The notes under the pieces: model-generated
Seen by the model: only the letters and a program-made list of their open reading frames with translations
The model's database searches: none
Told to the model about the DNA's origin: nothing
Part shown: in pieces, positions 25,389 to 32,944 of the stretch
How positions within the stretch are numbered: the first letter of the stretch is position 1
Layout: each line of letters starts with the position of its first letter
Origin: Streptomyces cellostaticus
GTDB taxonomy: Bacteria; Actinomycetota; Actinomycetes; Streptomycetales; Streptomycetaceae
Length of the DNA: 64,000 bases
Assembly: GCF_001513965.1 (NCBI RefSeq)
Contig: NZ_KQ948016.1
Span: 262,952-326,951 of the forward strand
Direction: 5' to 3'
Position numbers and translations under genes: made by a program

Positions 25389-26596
25389 CCGCCGCCGTGG
25401 ATCTGCGCGCCGACTTCCCCGTCCTGCAACGCATGGTGGACGCGGGCCCCCTCGTCTACCTCGACAACGCCGCCACCTCCCTCAAACCGCAGTCGGTGAT
25501 CGACGCGATGGCGGTCTATTACGACTCCGTCAGCGCCAACATCCACCGTGGCAAGCACATCCTTTCCGAGGAGGCGTCCGAACGCTTCGAGCAGGTACGC
25601 GTCAGGATCGCGGCGCGTCTCGGAGTGCCGTCGCGCAACGTGGTGTTCACGACCAACACCACCGACGGCATCAATCTGGTGGCGAACGGGCTGCCGCTCG
25701 CGGCGACCGACCTGGTCGCGATCCCGCTCGACGCGCACCACTCGGCCCAGCTCCCGTGGCGGGAACGGTGCCGGACGGTCTGGCTGGCCGCGAGCGAGTA
25801 CGCCACGGTGGACGAGGAGAGCTTCCGCACGGTACTGGCCCGCTCCCCGCGCGTGGTCGTCCTCACGGCCTGTTCCAACGTCACGGGACACACCGCCGAC
25901 ATCGACCGCCTGACCGCGCTGGCCCGCGAGGCCGGAGCCTGGACCGTGGTGGACGCGGCCCAACTGGCGGCGCACGGGCTGCCGCGGATCGGGGAGTCCG
26001 TCGATGCGCTGGCCTTCTCCGCGCACAAGATGCTCGGGCCCACGGGCATCGGTGTCCTGTACCTGAGCGACCGCCTCATCGAGGAACTCGCTCCGGGCCG
26101 GCTCGGCGGCGGCACCGTCGACTGGGCGGACGAGAACGAGTTCCGGCTGCGCCGCGCCCCTTACCGCTTCGAGCCGGGCACCCCGAACATCAGCGGCGTC
26201 TACGGACTCGGGGCCGCCGTCGAGTATCTGGACGGGATCGGCCAGGACGAGCTGGCCACCTGTGACCAGAGGCTGCTGAGCACGCTCCTCGCTCAGGCGA
26301 AGGCCCGTCCGTACCTCACCGTCCTCGGCGGACTGTCGGAGAAGGACCGGCTGCCCGTACTGACCGTGACCCTGAAGGGCGTGGCCGATCCGTCCGCGAT
26401 CGCCCGCGCGCTCAGCGACTCGTACGGGGTGATGTGCCGATCCGGGTACTTCTGCGCCCAGCCGTACTTCGCGACGCACGGCCATACCGCGGGGCTTCGT
26501 ATCGCGCCCTACCTGTACAACACCGAACAGGAGATCGAACACGCCTTCGCGGCGCTCGACGAGCTGCACTGGCTCCTGGGCGGAGGGGCGCGATGA
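25385..26596 (+). CDS. SufS-like cysteine desulfurase/aminotransferase class V (gene 3)
   Basis: A 403-residue fold-type I PLP enzyme close to SufS/CsdA. YLDNAATSLKPQSVIDAM opens the fold; DAHHSAQLPWRERC parallels the SufS substrate-binding block; Asp190 and His192-Gln region (VVDAAQLAAHG) bind PLP; FSAHKMLGPTGIGVLYL carries Lys215; and SGYFCAQPYF places Cys357 where the catalytic persulfide Cys of SufS lies. All key residues are kept, so real cysteine desulfurase chemistry is likely. It has no SufE, SufU or SufBCD neighbours, so it is not an iron-sulfur assembly gene here. The GTG start overlaps the previous stop. It may provide sulfur for the product or catalyse a related C-S or C-N cleavage. 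Confidence 0.85.
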   Translation: MTAAVDLRADFPVLQRMVDAGPLVYLDNAATSLKPQSVIDAMAVYYDSVSANIHRGKHILSEEASERFEQVRVRIAARLGVPSRNVVFTTNTTDGINLVANGLPLAATDLVAIPLDAHHSAQLPWRERCRTVWLAASEYATVDEESFRTVLARSPRVVVLTACSNVTGHTADIDRLTALAREAGAWTVVDAAQLAAHGLPRIGESVDALAFSAHKMLGPTGIGVLYLSDRLIEELAPGRLGGGTVDWADENEFRLRRAPYRFEPGTPNISGVYGLGAAVEYLDGIGQDELATCDQRLLSTLLAQAKARPYLTVLGGLSEKDRLPVLTVTLKGVADPSAIARALSDSYGVMCRSGYFCAQPYFATHGHTAGLRIAPYLYNTEQEIEHAFAALDELHWLLGGGAR

Positions 26597-28098
26597 CCGA
26601 GCACACCGGGGCCCTGTACGAACGGTTCCGCGCTGTTGCCGCGTCCGCCCCCGAGCGCACGGCGGTCATCGGTGGCGACGGCGAGCGGGTGACCTACCGG
26701 GAGCTGGCCGGTCTCGCGGATGCCGCCACCCGTTCCCTGAGCACCCTCGTGAACGGTGAGGACACCGTGGCGGTGGAGGTCGAGCGTTCACCGCGCCACC
26801 TCGCGGCCATGCTGGCGAGCTGGCGGCTCGGACTGGCCTACGTGCCCGTGCGCCACCATGAGACAGCGGCGCGCCGTGGTCATGTGCTGCGGCAGCTCGG
26901 CGGACGCGCGCTGCTGGTCTCCGGTGATGCCCGGGCGGCCACGGTCTGCCGGGTGGATCCGCGCGAGCACGGGGAGCTGACGGAGCCGCTGCGCTGGCCC
27001 ACCGGCCAGGCCGCCTACGTGGTGGTCACCTCCGGCAGCACCGGCACCCCGAAGGGCACGGCCCTGTCCGCGGAGGGTTTCGCCAACCGGATCGACTGGA
27101 GTCAGCGCGCCTATCCGCTCGGCGGCGACGACATCCTGCTCCAGCACACCGCTGTCTCCTTCGACTTCGCGGTGTGGGAGACGGCAGCCGCGCTCATGCA
27201 CGGTGCCACCCTGCTGCTCACCGCGGACGAGCAGTACTCCGACCCGGAGGAGGCCGTGCTCGCCGCGGTCCGGCACCGGGCCACGGTCGCCCACTTCGCT
27301 CCTTCCGTCCTGTCGCTCGTGGAGATGACCGGACTGCTGGCGGACTGGGCCTCCCTGCGGCTGCTGTACTCGGGCGGGGAGCAGCTTCAGGGCACGCTGG
27401 CGGGCCGGGTCCTTCGCCAGGCGCCGCACACGCTGCTCGTCAACCAGTACGGCCCGGCCGAGACCTGCGTCGACTCCACCCACCACGCCTGTGAGCCACC
27501 CTTGCCCGAGGGACCGGTGCCCATCGGCCGGGCCATCGACCAAACCCGGCTCTCGCTGCTCCCGGTCGACGGTCTCGACCCGGACGCGGGCGAGTTGGTG
27601 ATCAGCGGGCCCGGTGTCGGCTTCGGCTACCTGGACCCGGCCGAGCCCGCCGGCGACCGCTTCGGCCACGGCAGACACGGCCGTACGTTTCGCACCGGTG
27701 ATCTGGTGCGCAGGCTGCCCGACGGCGACCTGCTCTTCCTCGGGCGTCGCGACGACCAGGTGAAGGTCGGGGGCGTACGCGTGGAGCTGGGAGAGATAGA
27801 GACCGTCGCCGCCGCCGTACCCGGGGTGTCCGCTGCGGTCGCCCTCAAGACGGACGGCGCGGACGGCCCCGTCATCGACCTCGTGGTGGAAAGTCGCGGC
27901 GACAGCCTGGACCTGCGGGCGCTGCGAGCCGCCCTGGCGGACCGGCTGATGGGACCGGTGACACCCCGCCGGCTGCGGGTCGTCGCCTCCCTGCCGCGCA
28001 CTCCCGGCGGCAAGGTCGACCGGTCCCGGCTGCTCGAACCCGACCAGCCCGACAGCGAGCAGACACCACCCGTGCACGCGAAGAAGGAGACATGTTGA
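26593..28098 (+). CDS. Stand-alone NRPS adenylation domain, serine-like code (gene 4)
   Basis: A 501-residue adenylation protein. Core motifs: A3 VVVTSGSTGTPKGTALS, A4/A5 around VSFDFAVWETAAALMHGATL and LVNQYGPAETCVDSTHH, A7 RTFRTGDLVRRLPDGDLLFL, A8 RRDDQVKVGGVRVELGEIE, A10 PRTPGGKVDRSRL. Aligned by hand to GrsA, the specificity residues are D-F-W-H-L-S-Q-V-D-K, against D-V-W-H-L-S-L-I/V-D-K for serine; I predict Ser or a close analogue such as 2,3-diaminopropionate. No condensation or carrier domain is fused. The ATG overlaps the stop of gene 3; its own stop overlaps the carrier-protein start. It should load that carrier. Confidence 0.9.
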   Translation: MTEHTGALYERFRAVAASAPERTAVIGGDGERVTYRELAGLADAATRSLSTLVNGEDTVAVEVERSPRHLAAMLASWRLGLAYVPVRHHETAARRGHVLRQLGGRALLVSGDARAATVCRVDPREHGELTEPLRWPTGQAAYVVVTSGSTGTPKGTALSAEGFANRIDWSQRAYPLGGDDILLQHTAVSFDFAVWETAAALMHGATLLLTADEQYSDPEEAVLAAVRHRATVAHFAPSVLSLVEMTGLLADWASLRLLYSGGEQLQGTLAGRVLRQAPHTLLVNQYGPAETCVDSTHHACEPPLPEGPVPIGRAIDQTRLSLLPVDGLDPDAGELVISGPGVGFGYLDPAEPAGDRFGHGRHGRTFRTGDLVRRLPDGDLLFLGRRDDQVKVGGVRVELGEIETVAAAVPGVSAAVALKTDGADGPVIDLVVESRGDSLDLRALRAALADRLMGPVTPRRLRVVASLPRTPGGKVDRSRLLEPDQPDSEQTPPVHAKKETC

Positions 28099-28352
28099 AC
28101 CCCCCGAACAACGCCGTGACCGCTGATACGGAGGCCCTGGTCAGCCAGGTGTGGACGGAAGTTCTCGGCTGCCGGCCGCCCGCCGGGGACGAGCACTTCT
28201 TCAACGATCTGGGCGGCAACTCACTGCTGGCCTTCCAGACGACCGTACGGCTGCGGAAGGCCCTGGACCGGCACGTGCCCCTGAAACTCCTCTTCACCGC
28301 GCCCTGTTTCGCCGACTACGCCGCACGTCTGTGCGGGGAGGGCACTTCATGA
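28092..28352 (+). CDS. Free-standing peptidyl carrier protein (gene 5)
   Basis: An 86-residue carrier protein with the phosphopantetheine site DLGGNSLLAF (Ser44) preceded by FFNDLGGNS, characteristic of NRPS carrier domains. AAGGAG stands just upstream of the ATG, and the gene overlaps both neighbours. The natural partner is the adenylation protein encoded immediately before it. No phosphopantetheinyl transferase gene lies in the operon, so a host enzyme must activate it. Confidence 0.92.
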   Translation: MLNPPNNAVTADTEALVSQVWTEVLGCRPPAGDEHFFNDLGGNSLLAFQTTVRLRKALDRHVPLKLLFTAPCFADYAARLCGEGTS

Positions 28353-29353
28353 CCAGCCACGACCACGCACTCCAGGACTGCACGGCGCACGGGACCTTCC
28401 CGTTGGTCGTCACCTCCGCCGGCGTCGGCGACGCACAGGGATGGGCAGCACGGCACGCCGAGCCGCTGCGGGCGGCGCTGCACCGGCACGGTGCACTGAT
28501 CCTGCGCGGCTTCCCGGTGGCCGACGAGCGCGCCTTCCAGGACGTCGTGCGCGCGCTGAGCGGCGGCACGTGGGCCGAGTACCAGGAGCGCGCCACGCCC
28601 CGCTCGCACGTGGCGGGCGCCGTCTTCACCTCCACGGAGTACCCGGCCGACAGGTCGATCTTCGTGCACAACGAGAGCTCTCACGTGCTGCGCTGGCCAC
28701 GTCACCTCTACTTCTGGTGCGACAAGCCGGCGGCCGGGGGCGGGGAGACGCCCCTGTGCGACACCCGGCGCGTGTACCGGGAGCTCGACCCGGGGCTGCG
28801 CGACCGGTTCATCACCGAGGGCTGGATCTACCAGCGGAACTTCGGCACGGGCATCGGTTTCGACTGGCAGTCCGTGTACGGCGTGGAGACCTTCGCGGAA
28901 CTCGAGGAGTACGGCGCCCTGAACCACACGGCCGTACGCCGCCACGGCGACACCGTGCAGGTGCGCTACCGTCGTTGGGCGACCGTGCGTCATCCCGAGA
29001 CGGGCGAGGACAGCTGGTTCAACCACGGTGTCTTCTTCAACCGCTGGAACCTCGAACCGGAGTTGCAGGAGTTCGCCGAGGAACTGGGCGAGTCGGCACT
29101 GCCCTACAACACCCTGCACGGGGACGGCAGTCCGATCGCCCGAGAGGTGATCGAGGAGATCCGCGCCGCCTATGACGCGGCCACGGTCGCCGAGCCCTAC
29201 CAGGCCGGTGATGTCATGGTCGTCGACAACATCGCCGTGGCCCACGGTCGCAGGCCCTACCAGGGCGACCGTCGGATCCTGGTCACCATGACCGACCCCA
29301 CCGACGGCACGGCCCTGGCGCCGCCCGCCGTCGTGGCCACTCCCGGCTGGTAG
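28349..29353 (+). CDS. SyrP/TauD-like Fe(II)/2-oxoglutarate oxygenase (gene 6)
   Basis: A 334-residue TauD/TfdA-family oxygenase. The iron triad is His107-x-Glu109 in FVHNESSHVLRWP and distal His299 in VAHGRRPYQGDRRI, with Arg nearby for 2-oxoglutarate. The sequences HGALILRGFPVADERAFQ, PRHLYFWCDKPAAGGGETPLCD and WFNHGVFFN match the SyrP branch, whose characterised members hydroxylate the beta-carbon of aspartate bound to a carrier protein. Position next to the carrier protein suggests it too acts on a PCP-bound aminoacyl group. On a seryl group, beta-oxidation would give an aldehyde-level (formylglycine-like) product; desaturation is another possibility. Start ATG overlaps the previous stop. 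Confidence 0.87.
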   Translation: MTSHDHALQDCTAHGTFPLVVTSAGVGDAQGWAARHAEPLRAALHRHGALILRGFPVADERAFQDVVRALSGGTWAEYQERATPRSHVAGAVFTSTEYPADRSIFVHNESSHVLRWPRHLYFWCDKPAAGGGETPLCDTRRVYRELDPGLRDRFITEGWIYQRNFGTGIGFDWQSVYGVETFAELEEYGALNHTAVRRHGDTVQVRYRRWATVRHPETGEDSWFNHGVFFNRWNLEPELQEFAEELGESALPYNTLHGDGSPIAREVIEEIRAAYDAATVAEPYQAGDVMVVDNIAVAHGRRPYQGDRRILVTMTDPTDGTALAPPAVVATPGW

Positions 29354-29424
29354 ACGACCGGAACCGGTGCGGGCCTGTCCGGGCCCGCACCGTCAGGCAG
29401 CGAGTACAGAAGGAAAGAGCTCTC

Positions 29425-30402
29425 GTGAACATCGTGCTGTACGCGGTGATCGTGCTGTTCTGGGGCACCACCTGGATCGGCATCAAGTTGCAGCTGGGCA
29501 GTGTGGATCCGGCCGTGTCGGTCGCCTACCGCTTCCTGCTGGCCGCGGTATGCATGTTCATCTGGACCAGTGCCCGCAAGCTGCCCATGCGGTTCCCGCT
29601 GCGCAGCCATCTCCGCCTCGCGCTGGTCGGGCTGCTGATGTACTCGGCCAACTACGTGCTCTTCTACTACTGTTCGGAGCATCTGGTCTCCGGCCTGGTG
29701 TCGATCATCTTCTGCCTCTCGGTGGGGTTCAACATCATCAACGGCCGGATCTTCCTCAAGCGGCCCATCTCGCGCACCGTGGTACTCGGATCGGTCGCCG
29801 GAGTGCTGGGGCTCGCCCTGGTGTTCGGCGACGACATCGCCCACACCAAGGCGTCCTCGGACCTGTTGACCGGTGTTCTGCTCGGCCTCGGAGCGACTCT
29901 CCTCTTCTCGTTCGGCAACATCGCCTCGTCGTGGAACCAGACCAGCGGCGGACTGCCGATCGTGCAGTCGACCGCGTGGAGCATGCTGTACGGCGGAGCG
30001 TTCACCTCCATCGGCTGCCTCGTCGCGGGCAACTCGTTCACCGTCGAGCCGTCCTTCCGCTATGTGGCGGGGCTGGTGTACCTGTCGGTGTGCGGCTCGG
30101 CGATCGCCTTCGTCACCTACCTGACCCTGCTGTCGCGCATCGGTCCCGACCGTGCCGCCTTCGCCACCGTGGCGTTCCCGGTCGTCTCGCTCTCGCTCTC
30201 GACGGTCTTCGAGGACTACCACTGGAACGTGCTCGCGGTGCTCGGCGTACTGGTCGTCCTCGCGGCCAATGCGAACATCCTCGCCGGCCCCCGACTGCGC
30301 ACGGCGCTGGGCAGGTTGCTGCCCGGAAGTGCCTCGGGGACGGCGGACGCGGCCACCAGGGAATCCTCCGCGGTGCCGGAGAGCGGACCCGGCCGTGGCT
30401 GA
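29425..30402 (+). CDS. EamA/DMT-family exporter (gene 7)
   Basis: A 325-residue membrane protein with ten predicted helices in two EamA repeats, beginning NIVLYAVIVLFWGTTWIGIK, the standard opening of drug/metabolite transporters. The second repeat begins near LLTGVLLGLGATLLFSFGNI. Family members export amino acids and small metabolites (RhaT/YddG type). Within this operon it is the obvious candidate for product export and self-protection. The start is GTG 71 bp after gene 6, with AAGGAA upstream. The last 30 residues are a Ser/Ala-rich cytoplasmic tail. Confidence 0.88.
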   Translation: MNIVLYAVIVLFWGTTWIGIKLQLGSVDPAVSVAYRFLLAAVCMFIWTSARKLPMRFPLRSHLRLALVGLLMYSANYVLFYYCSEHLVSGLVSIIFCLSVGFNIINGRIFLKRPISRTVVLGSVAGVLGLALVFGDDIAHTKASSDLLTGVLLGLGATLLFSFGNIASSWNQTSGGLPIVQSTAWSMLYGGAFTSIGCLVAGNSFTVEPSFRYVAGLVYLSVCGSAIAFVTYLTLLSRIGPDRAAFATVAFPVVSLSLSTVFEDYHWNVLAVLGVLVVLAANANILAGPRLRTALGRLLPGSASGTADAATRESSAVPESGPGRG

Positions 30403-31192
30403 CGTGACAGGCGAGCGCCCGGCCGCAGAACCCACCGGCCGGACCGGGGGCCGCTACTACCTGCTGCCCTACGCAGGCGGGGGCTCCGCGGCCTACCGCC
30501 CGTTGACCGACCACTGGGCCGCCCACCCGGACCGGGCGCCGGCCGTGGTGCCGCTCGCCTGGCAGTCCGAGCGGTATCCCGGTGCCGACGGGCTCCGCTC
30601 ACTGGCCAAGGACCTGGCGGACCGGATCGCCGAGGATCTGGACCGTCATCCGGTGGGCCGCTACGGCCTGTTCGGGCACAGCATGGGCGCCCTCGTGGCC
30701 TACGAGACGACGGCGGCCCTGACCCGGCTCGACTGCGCGTCACCCGAGATCCTGGCCGTCTCCGGACGCGTGGCACCGCAGTACGGCTTCCGGCCGGCCG
30801 TCGACCTCGACGAACCGGCCAGCGTGGCGGAGTACCTCCGCTCCTGCGGCGGCGCACTCGCCGAGGCCGCCGAGGATCCCGAGTTCGTCGAACTCGTCCG
30901 GGAGCGGCTCCAGGACGACGTGCGGCTCGGCGCCGGGCACGATCACCGGGACCGGCCGCCCCTGCCCGTGCCCATGGTCGTCCTCGGCGGGCTCGAGGAC
31001 CCGCTTGCCACGTACGAGGAGATGGCCGGGTGGCTGCGGCACGGGGCGGGCACCGGCGGACTGTGGCTCTTCCCGGGCGGTCACTGGTTCCTGTGGGATC
31101 ACATTCCCTCGGTGGCGGCCCGGCTGGAGGAGGCCCTGGGTGCCGGAACGGAAAAGCACCGCGGAATGCCGGGAGATGTTTCCCGGAGGTAA
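30395..31192 (+). CDS. Type II thioesterase (gene 8)
   Basis: A 265-residue alpha/beta hydrolase of the NRPS/PKS external thioesterase (GrsT/TEII) family. It opens RYYLLPYAGGGSAAYRPLTD, has the nucleophile elbow YGLFGHSMGALVAYE (Ser96), the Asp in VVLGGLEDPLATYEE and His in FPGGHWFLWDH. TEII enzymes clear misloaded carrier proteins; with no other release enzyme here it may also free the product. The start is GTG at 30395, overlapping gene 7 by 8 bases, or GTG at 30404. Its stop codon is part of the ribosome-binding sequence of the 26-codon frame that follows. Confidence 0.87.
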   Translation: MADVTGERPAAEPTGRTGGRYYLLPYAGGGSAAYRPLTDHWAAHPDRAPAVVPLAWQSERYPGADGLRSLAKDLADRIAEDLDRHPVGRYGLFGHSMGALVAYETTAALTRLDCASPEILAVSGRVAPQYGFRPAVDLDEPASVAEYLRSCGGALAEAAEDPEFVELVRERLQDDVRLGAGHDHRDRPPLPVPMVVLGGLEDPLATYEEMAGWLRHGAGTGGLWLFPGGHWFLWDHIPSVAARLEEALGAGTEKHRGMPGDVSRR

Positions 31193-31194
31193 CC

Positions 31195-31275
31195 ATGCGT
31201 AATGTACAGGCAATGTGGTTTCCCCCTTTTACACCTGGTTCACGCTACGCACAACACCTCTCAAGGACCCGGTAA
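31195..31275 (+). CDS. Possible 26-residue peptide at the end of the operon
   Basis: ATG stands two bases after the thioesterase stop, preceded by CCCGGAGGTAACC, one of the best ribosome-binding sites in the window. The peptide begins MRNVQAMWFPPFTPGSRYAQ and ends SRTR. It has no signal sequence. It could be a real small protein, a leader peptide, or the stump of a gene whose remainder was lost. I know no homologue. Confidence 0.35.
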   Translation: MRNVQAMWFPPFTPGSRYAQHLSRTR

Positions 31276-31593
31276 GTAGCCTGCAGCAACGGAGTCGAGT
31301 AATCACCAAAACACCCGAGACACCTGAACAGATCATGGTCGGGCCTGCGAGTTCTCACCATGCGGACAGGGCGAATCGGAGTGAACTCCGGCGTTCTCTC
31401 CCATGGCGTACCGCTCTGCATTACGAGGTGTCATAACAAGAGCGTCACAGCATGGGTCAGACCCTCCTCCACGTTCCCCACACACGCTTAGAGTCACGGC
31501 CAGTCACCGCGCCGTCGGATTGTCATTTTCAGCGCAGCGCGCGACTCGGCCGCTTCCATGGGGAGGCGGTTGTGTCTGGGGAAAGGACTGATC
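31276..31593. promoter_or_regulatory. Lower-GC region between the biosynthetic operon and the liv genes
   Basis: About 320 bp richer in A/T than the flanks, with no convincing gene. It includes the right junction of the inserted operon and the promoter for the liv operon. No clear hairpin terminator for the biosynthetic operon was found by eye; a short open frame of 73 codons at 31215-31436 has no protein features. Confidence 0.4.
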
Positions 31594-32826
31594 GTGCGTC
31601 AACGTTCGCTCATCGCCATCACCGCCGCGCTGGCGGCGGGAGCACTGACCCTCACCGCCTGCGGCTCGCGCGACAGCGGCGGCAAGGGCTCGGACTCCGG
31701 TGGCGGCACCACCGTCACCATCGGCGTCGACGCCCCCCTCACGGGCGACCTGTCCGCGATCGGCCTCGGCATCAAGAACTCGGTCGACCTCGCCGTCAAG
31801 CAGGCCAACAAGCAGAAGGTCGTCGACGGTGTCACCTTCAAGATGGAGGCCCTGGACGACCAGGCGCAGCCGTCCGCCGGCCAGCAGAACGCCTCCAAGT
31901 TCGTCTCCGAGAAGGAGGTCCTCGGTGTCGTCGGCCCGCTGAACTCCTCCGTCGCCGAGTCCATGCAGAAGGTCTTCGACGACGCCAAGCTCGTCGAGGT
32001 CTCCCCTGCCAACACCAACCCGTCCCTGACCCAGGGCCAGAACTGGCAGACCAGCAAGGCCCGCACGTACAAGTCGTACTTCCGCACGGCCACCACCGAC
32101 GCCATCCAGGGCCCGTTCGCCGCGCAGTACGTCTACGGCAAGGCCAAGCTGAAGAAGGCCTTCGTCATCGACGACAAGAAGACCTACGGCGCCGGCCTCG
32201 CCGCCACCTTCACCGACGAGTTCAAGAAGCTCGGCGGCAAGATCGCGGGCACCGAGCACATCAACCCCGACGCCAAGGACTACTCGGCCGTCGCCACCAA
32301 GGTGAAGAACTCCGGCGCCGACGTCGTCTACTACGGCGGCGAGTACCCGCAGGCCGGCCCGCTCGCCAAGCAGTTCAAGGCCGCCGGCGCCAAGATCCCG
32401 CTGGTCGGCGGCGACGCCGTCTACGACCCGACCTACATCAAGCTCGCCGGTTCCGGCAGCAACGGTGACCTCACCACCTCCGTCGGCGCCCCGCTCGACA
32501 CGCTCCCGTCGGCGAAGGCGTTCCTCGACAACTACAAGGCCGGCGGCTACAGCGAGGCTTACGGCGCCTACGGCGGCTACGCCTACGACTCCGCCTGGTC
32601 GATCATCCAGGCCGTCAAGAAGGCCGTCGAGGACAACAGCGGCAAGCTCCCCTCGGACGCCCGCGCCAAGATCACGGCGGCCATGCAGAACGTCTCCTTC
32701 GACGGGGTGACGGGCAAGGTCTCCTTCGACGAATTCGGTGACACCACCAACAAGCAGCTCACCGTCTACGCCGTCAAGAACGGAGCCTGGACGACCGTGA
32801 CGTCCGGTACCTACAACGGTGGCTGA
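31594..32826 (+). CDS. livK: Branched-chain amino acid ABC transporter, substrate-binding lipoprotein
   Basis: A 410-residue type I periplasmic-binding protein. From the GTG at 31594 it starts MRQRSLIAITAALAAGALTL with lipobox LTAC (Cys23), so it is anchored in the outer face of the membrane by a lipid. The binding fold follows: TVTIGVDAPLTGDLSAIGLG, EVLGVVGPLNSSVAESMQKV and AFVIDDKKTYGAGLAATFTD are typical of Leu/Ile/Val-binding proteins. AAAGGA precedes the start. It leads a five-gene transporter operon. Confidence 0.93.
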   Translation: MRQRSLIAITAALAAGALTLTACGSRDSGGKGSDSGGGTTVTIGVDAPLTGDLSAIGLGIKNSVDLAVKQANKQKVVDGVTFKMEALDDQAQPSAGQQNASKFVSEKEVLGVVGPLNSSVAESMQKVFDDAKLVEVSPANTNPSLTQGQNWQTSKARTYKSYFRTATTDAIQGPFAAQYVYGKAKLKKAFVIDDKKTYGAGLAATFTDEFKKLGGKIAGTEHINPDAKDYSAVATKVKNSGADVVYYGGEYPQAGPLAKQFKAAGAKIPLVGGDAVYDPTYIKLAGSGSNGDLTTSVGAPLDTLPSAKAFLDNYKAGGYSEAYGAYGGYAYDSAWSIIQAVKKAVEDNSGKLPSDARAKITAAMQNVSFDGVTGKVSFDEFGDTTNKQLTVYAVKNGAWTTVTSGTYNGG

Positions 32827-32944
32827 CCCACACCCGCTTCACCACTGAGCCGCGCGGGGCGCTGTTCCACTGGCGCCCCGCGCGGACTCGCATCCGGACA
32901 TCCGGCACATCCGTCGAACATCCGAAAGTCTCGGAGGACTTGCG

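Noticed and set aside
31215..31436. 73-codon open frame after the biosynthetic operon
   Set aside because: Poor start context, no domain, composition unlike Streptomyces genes; overlaps the better 26-codon frame in another frame.
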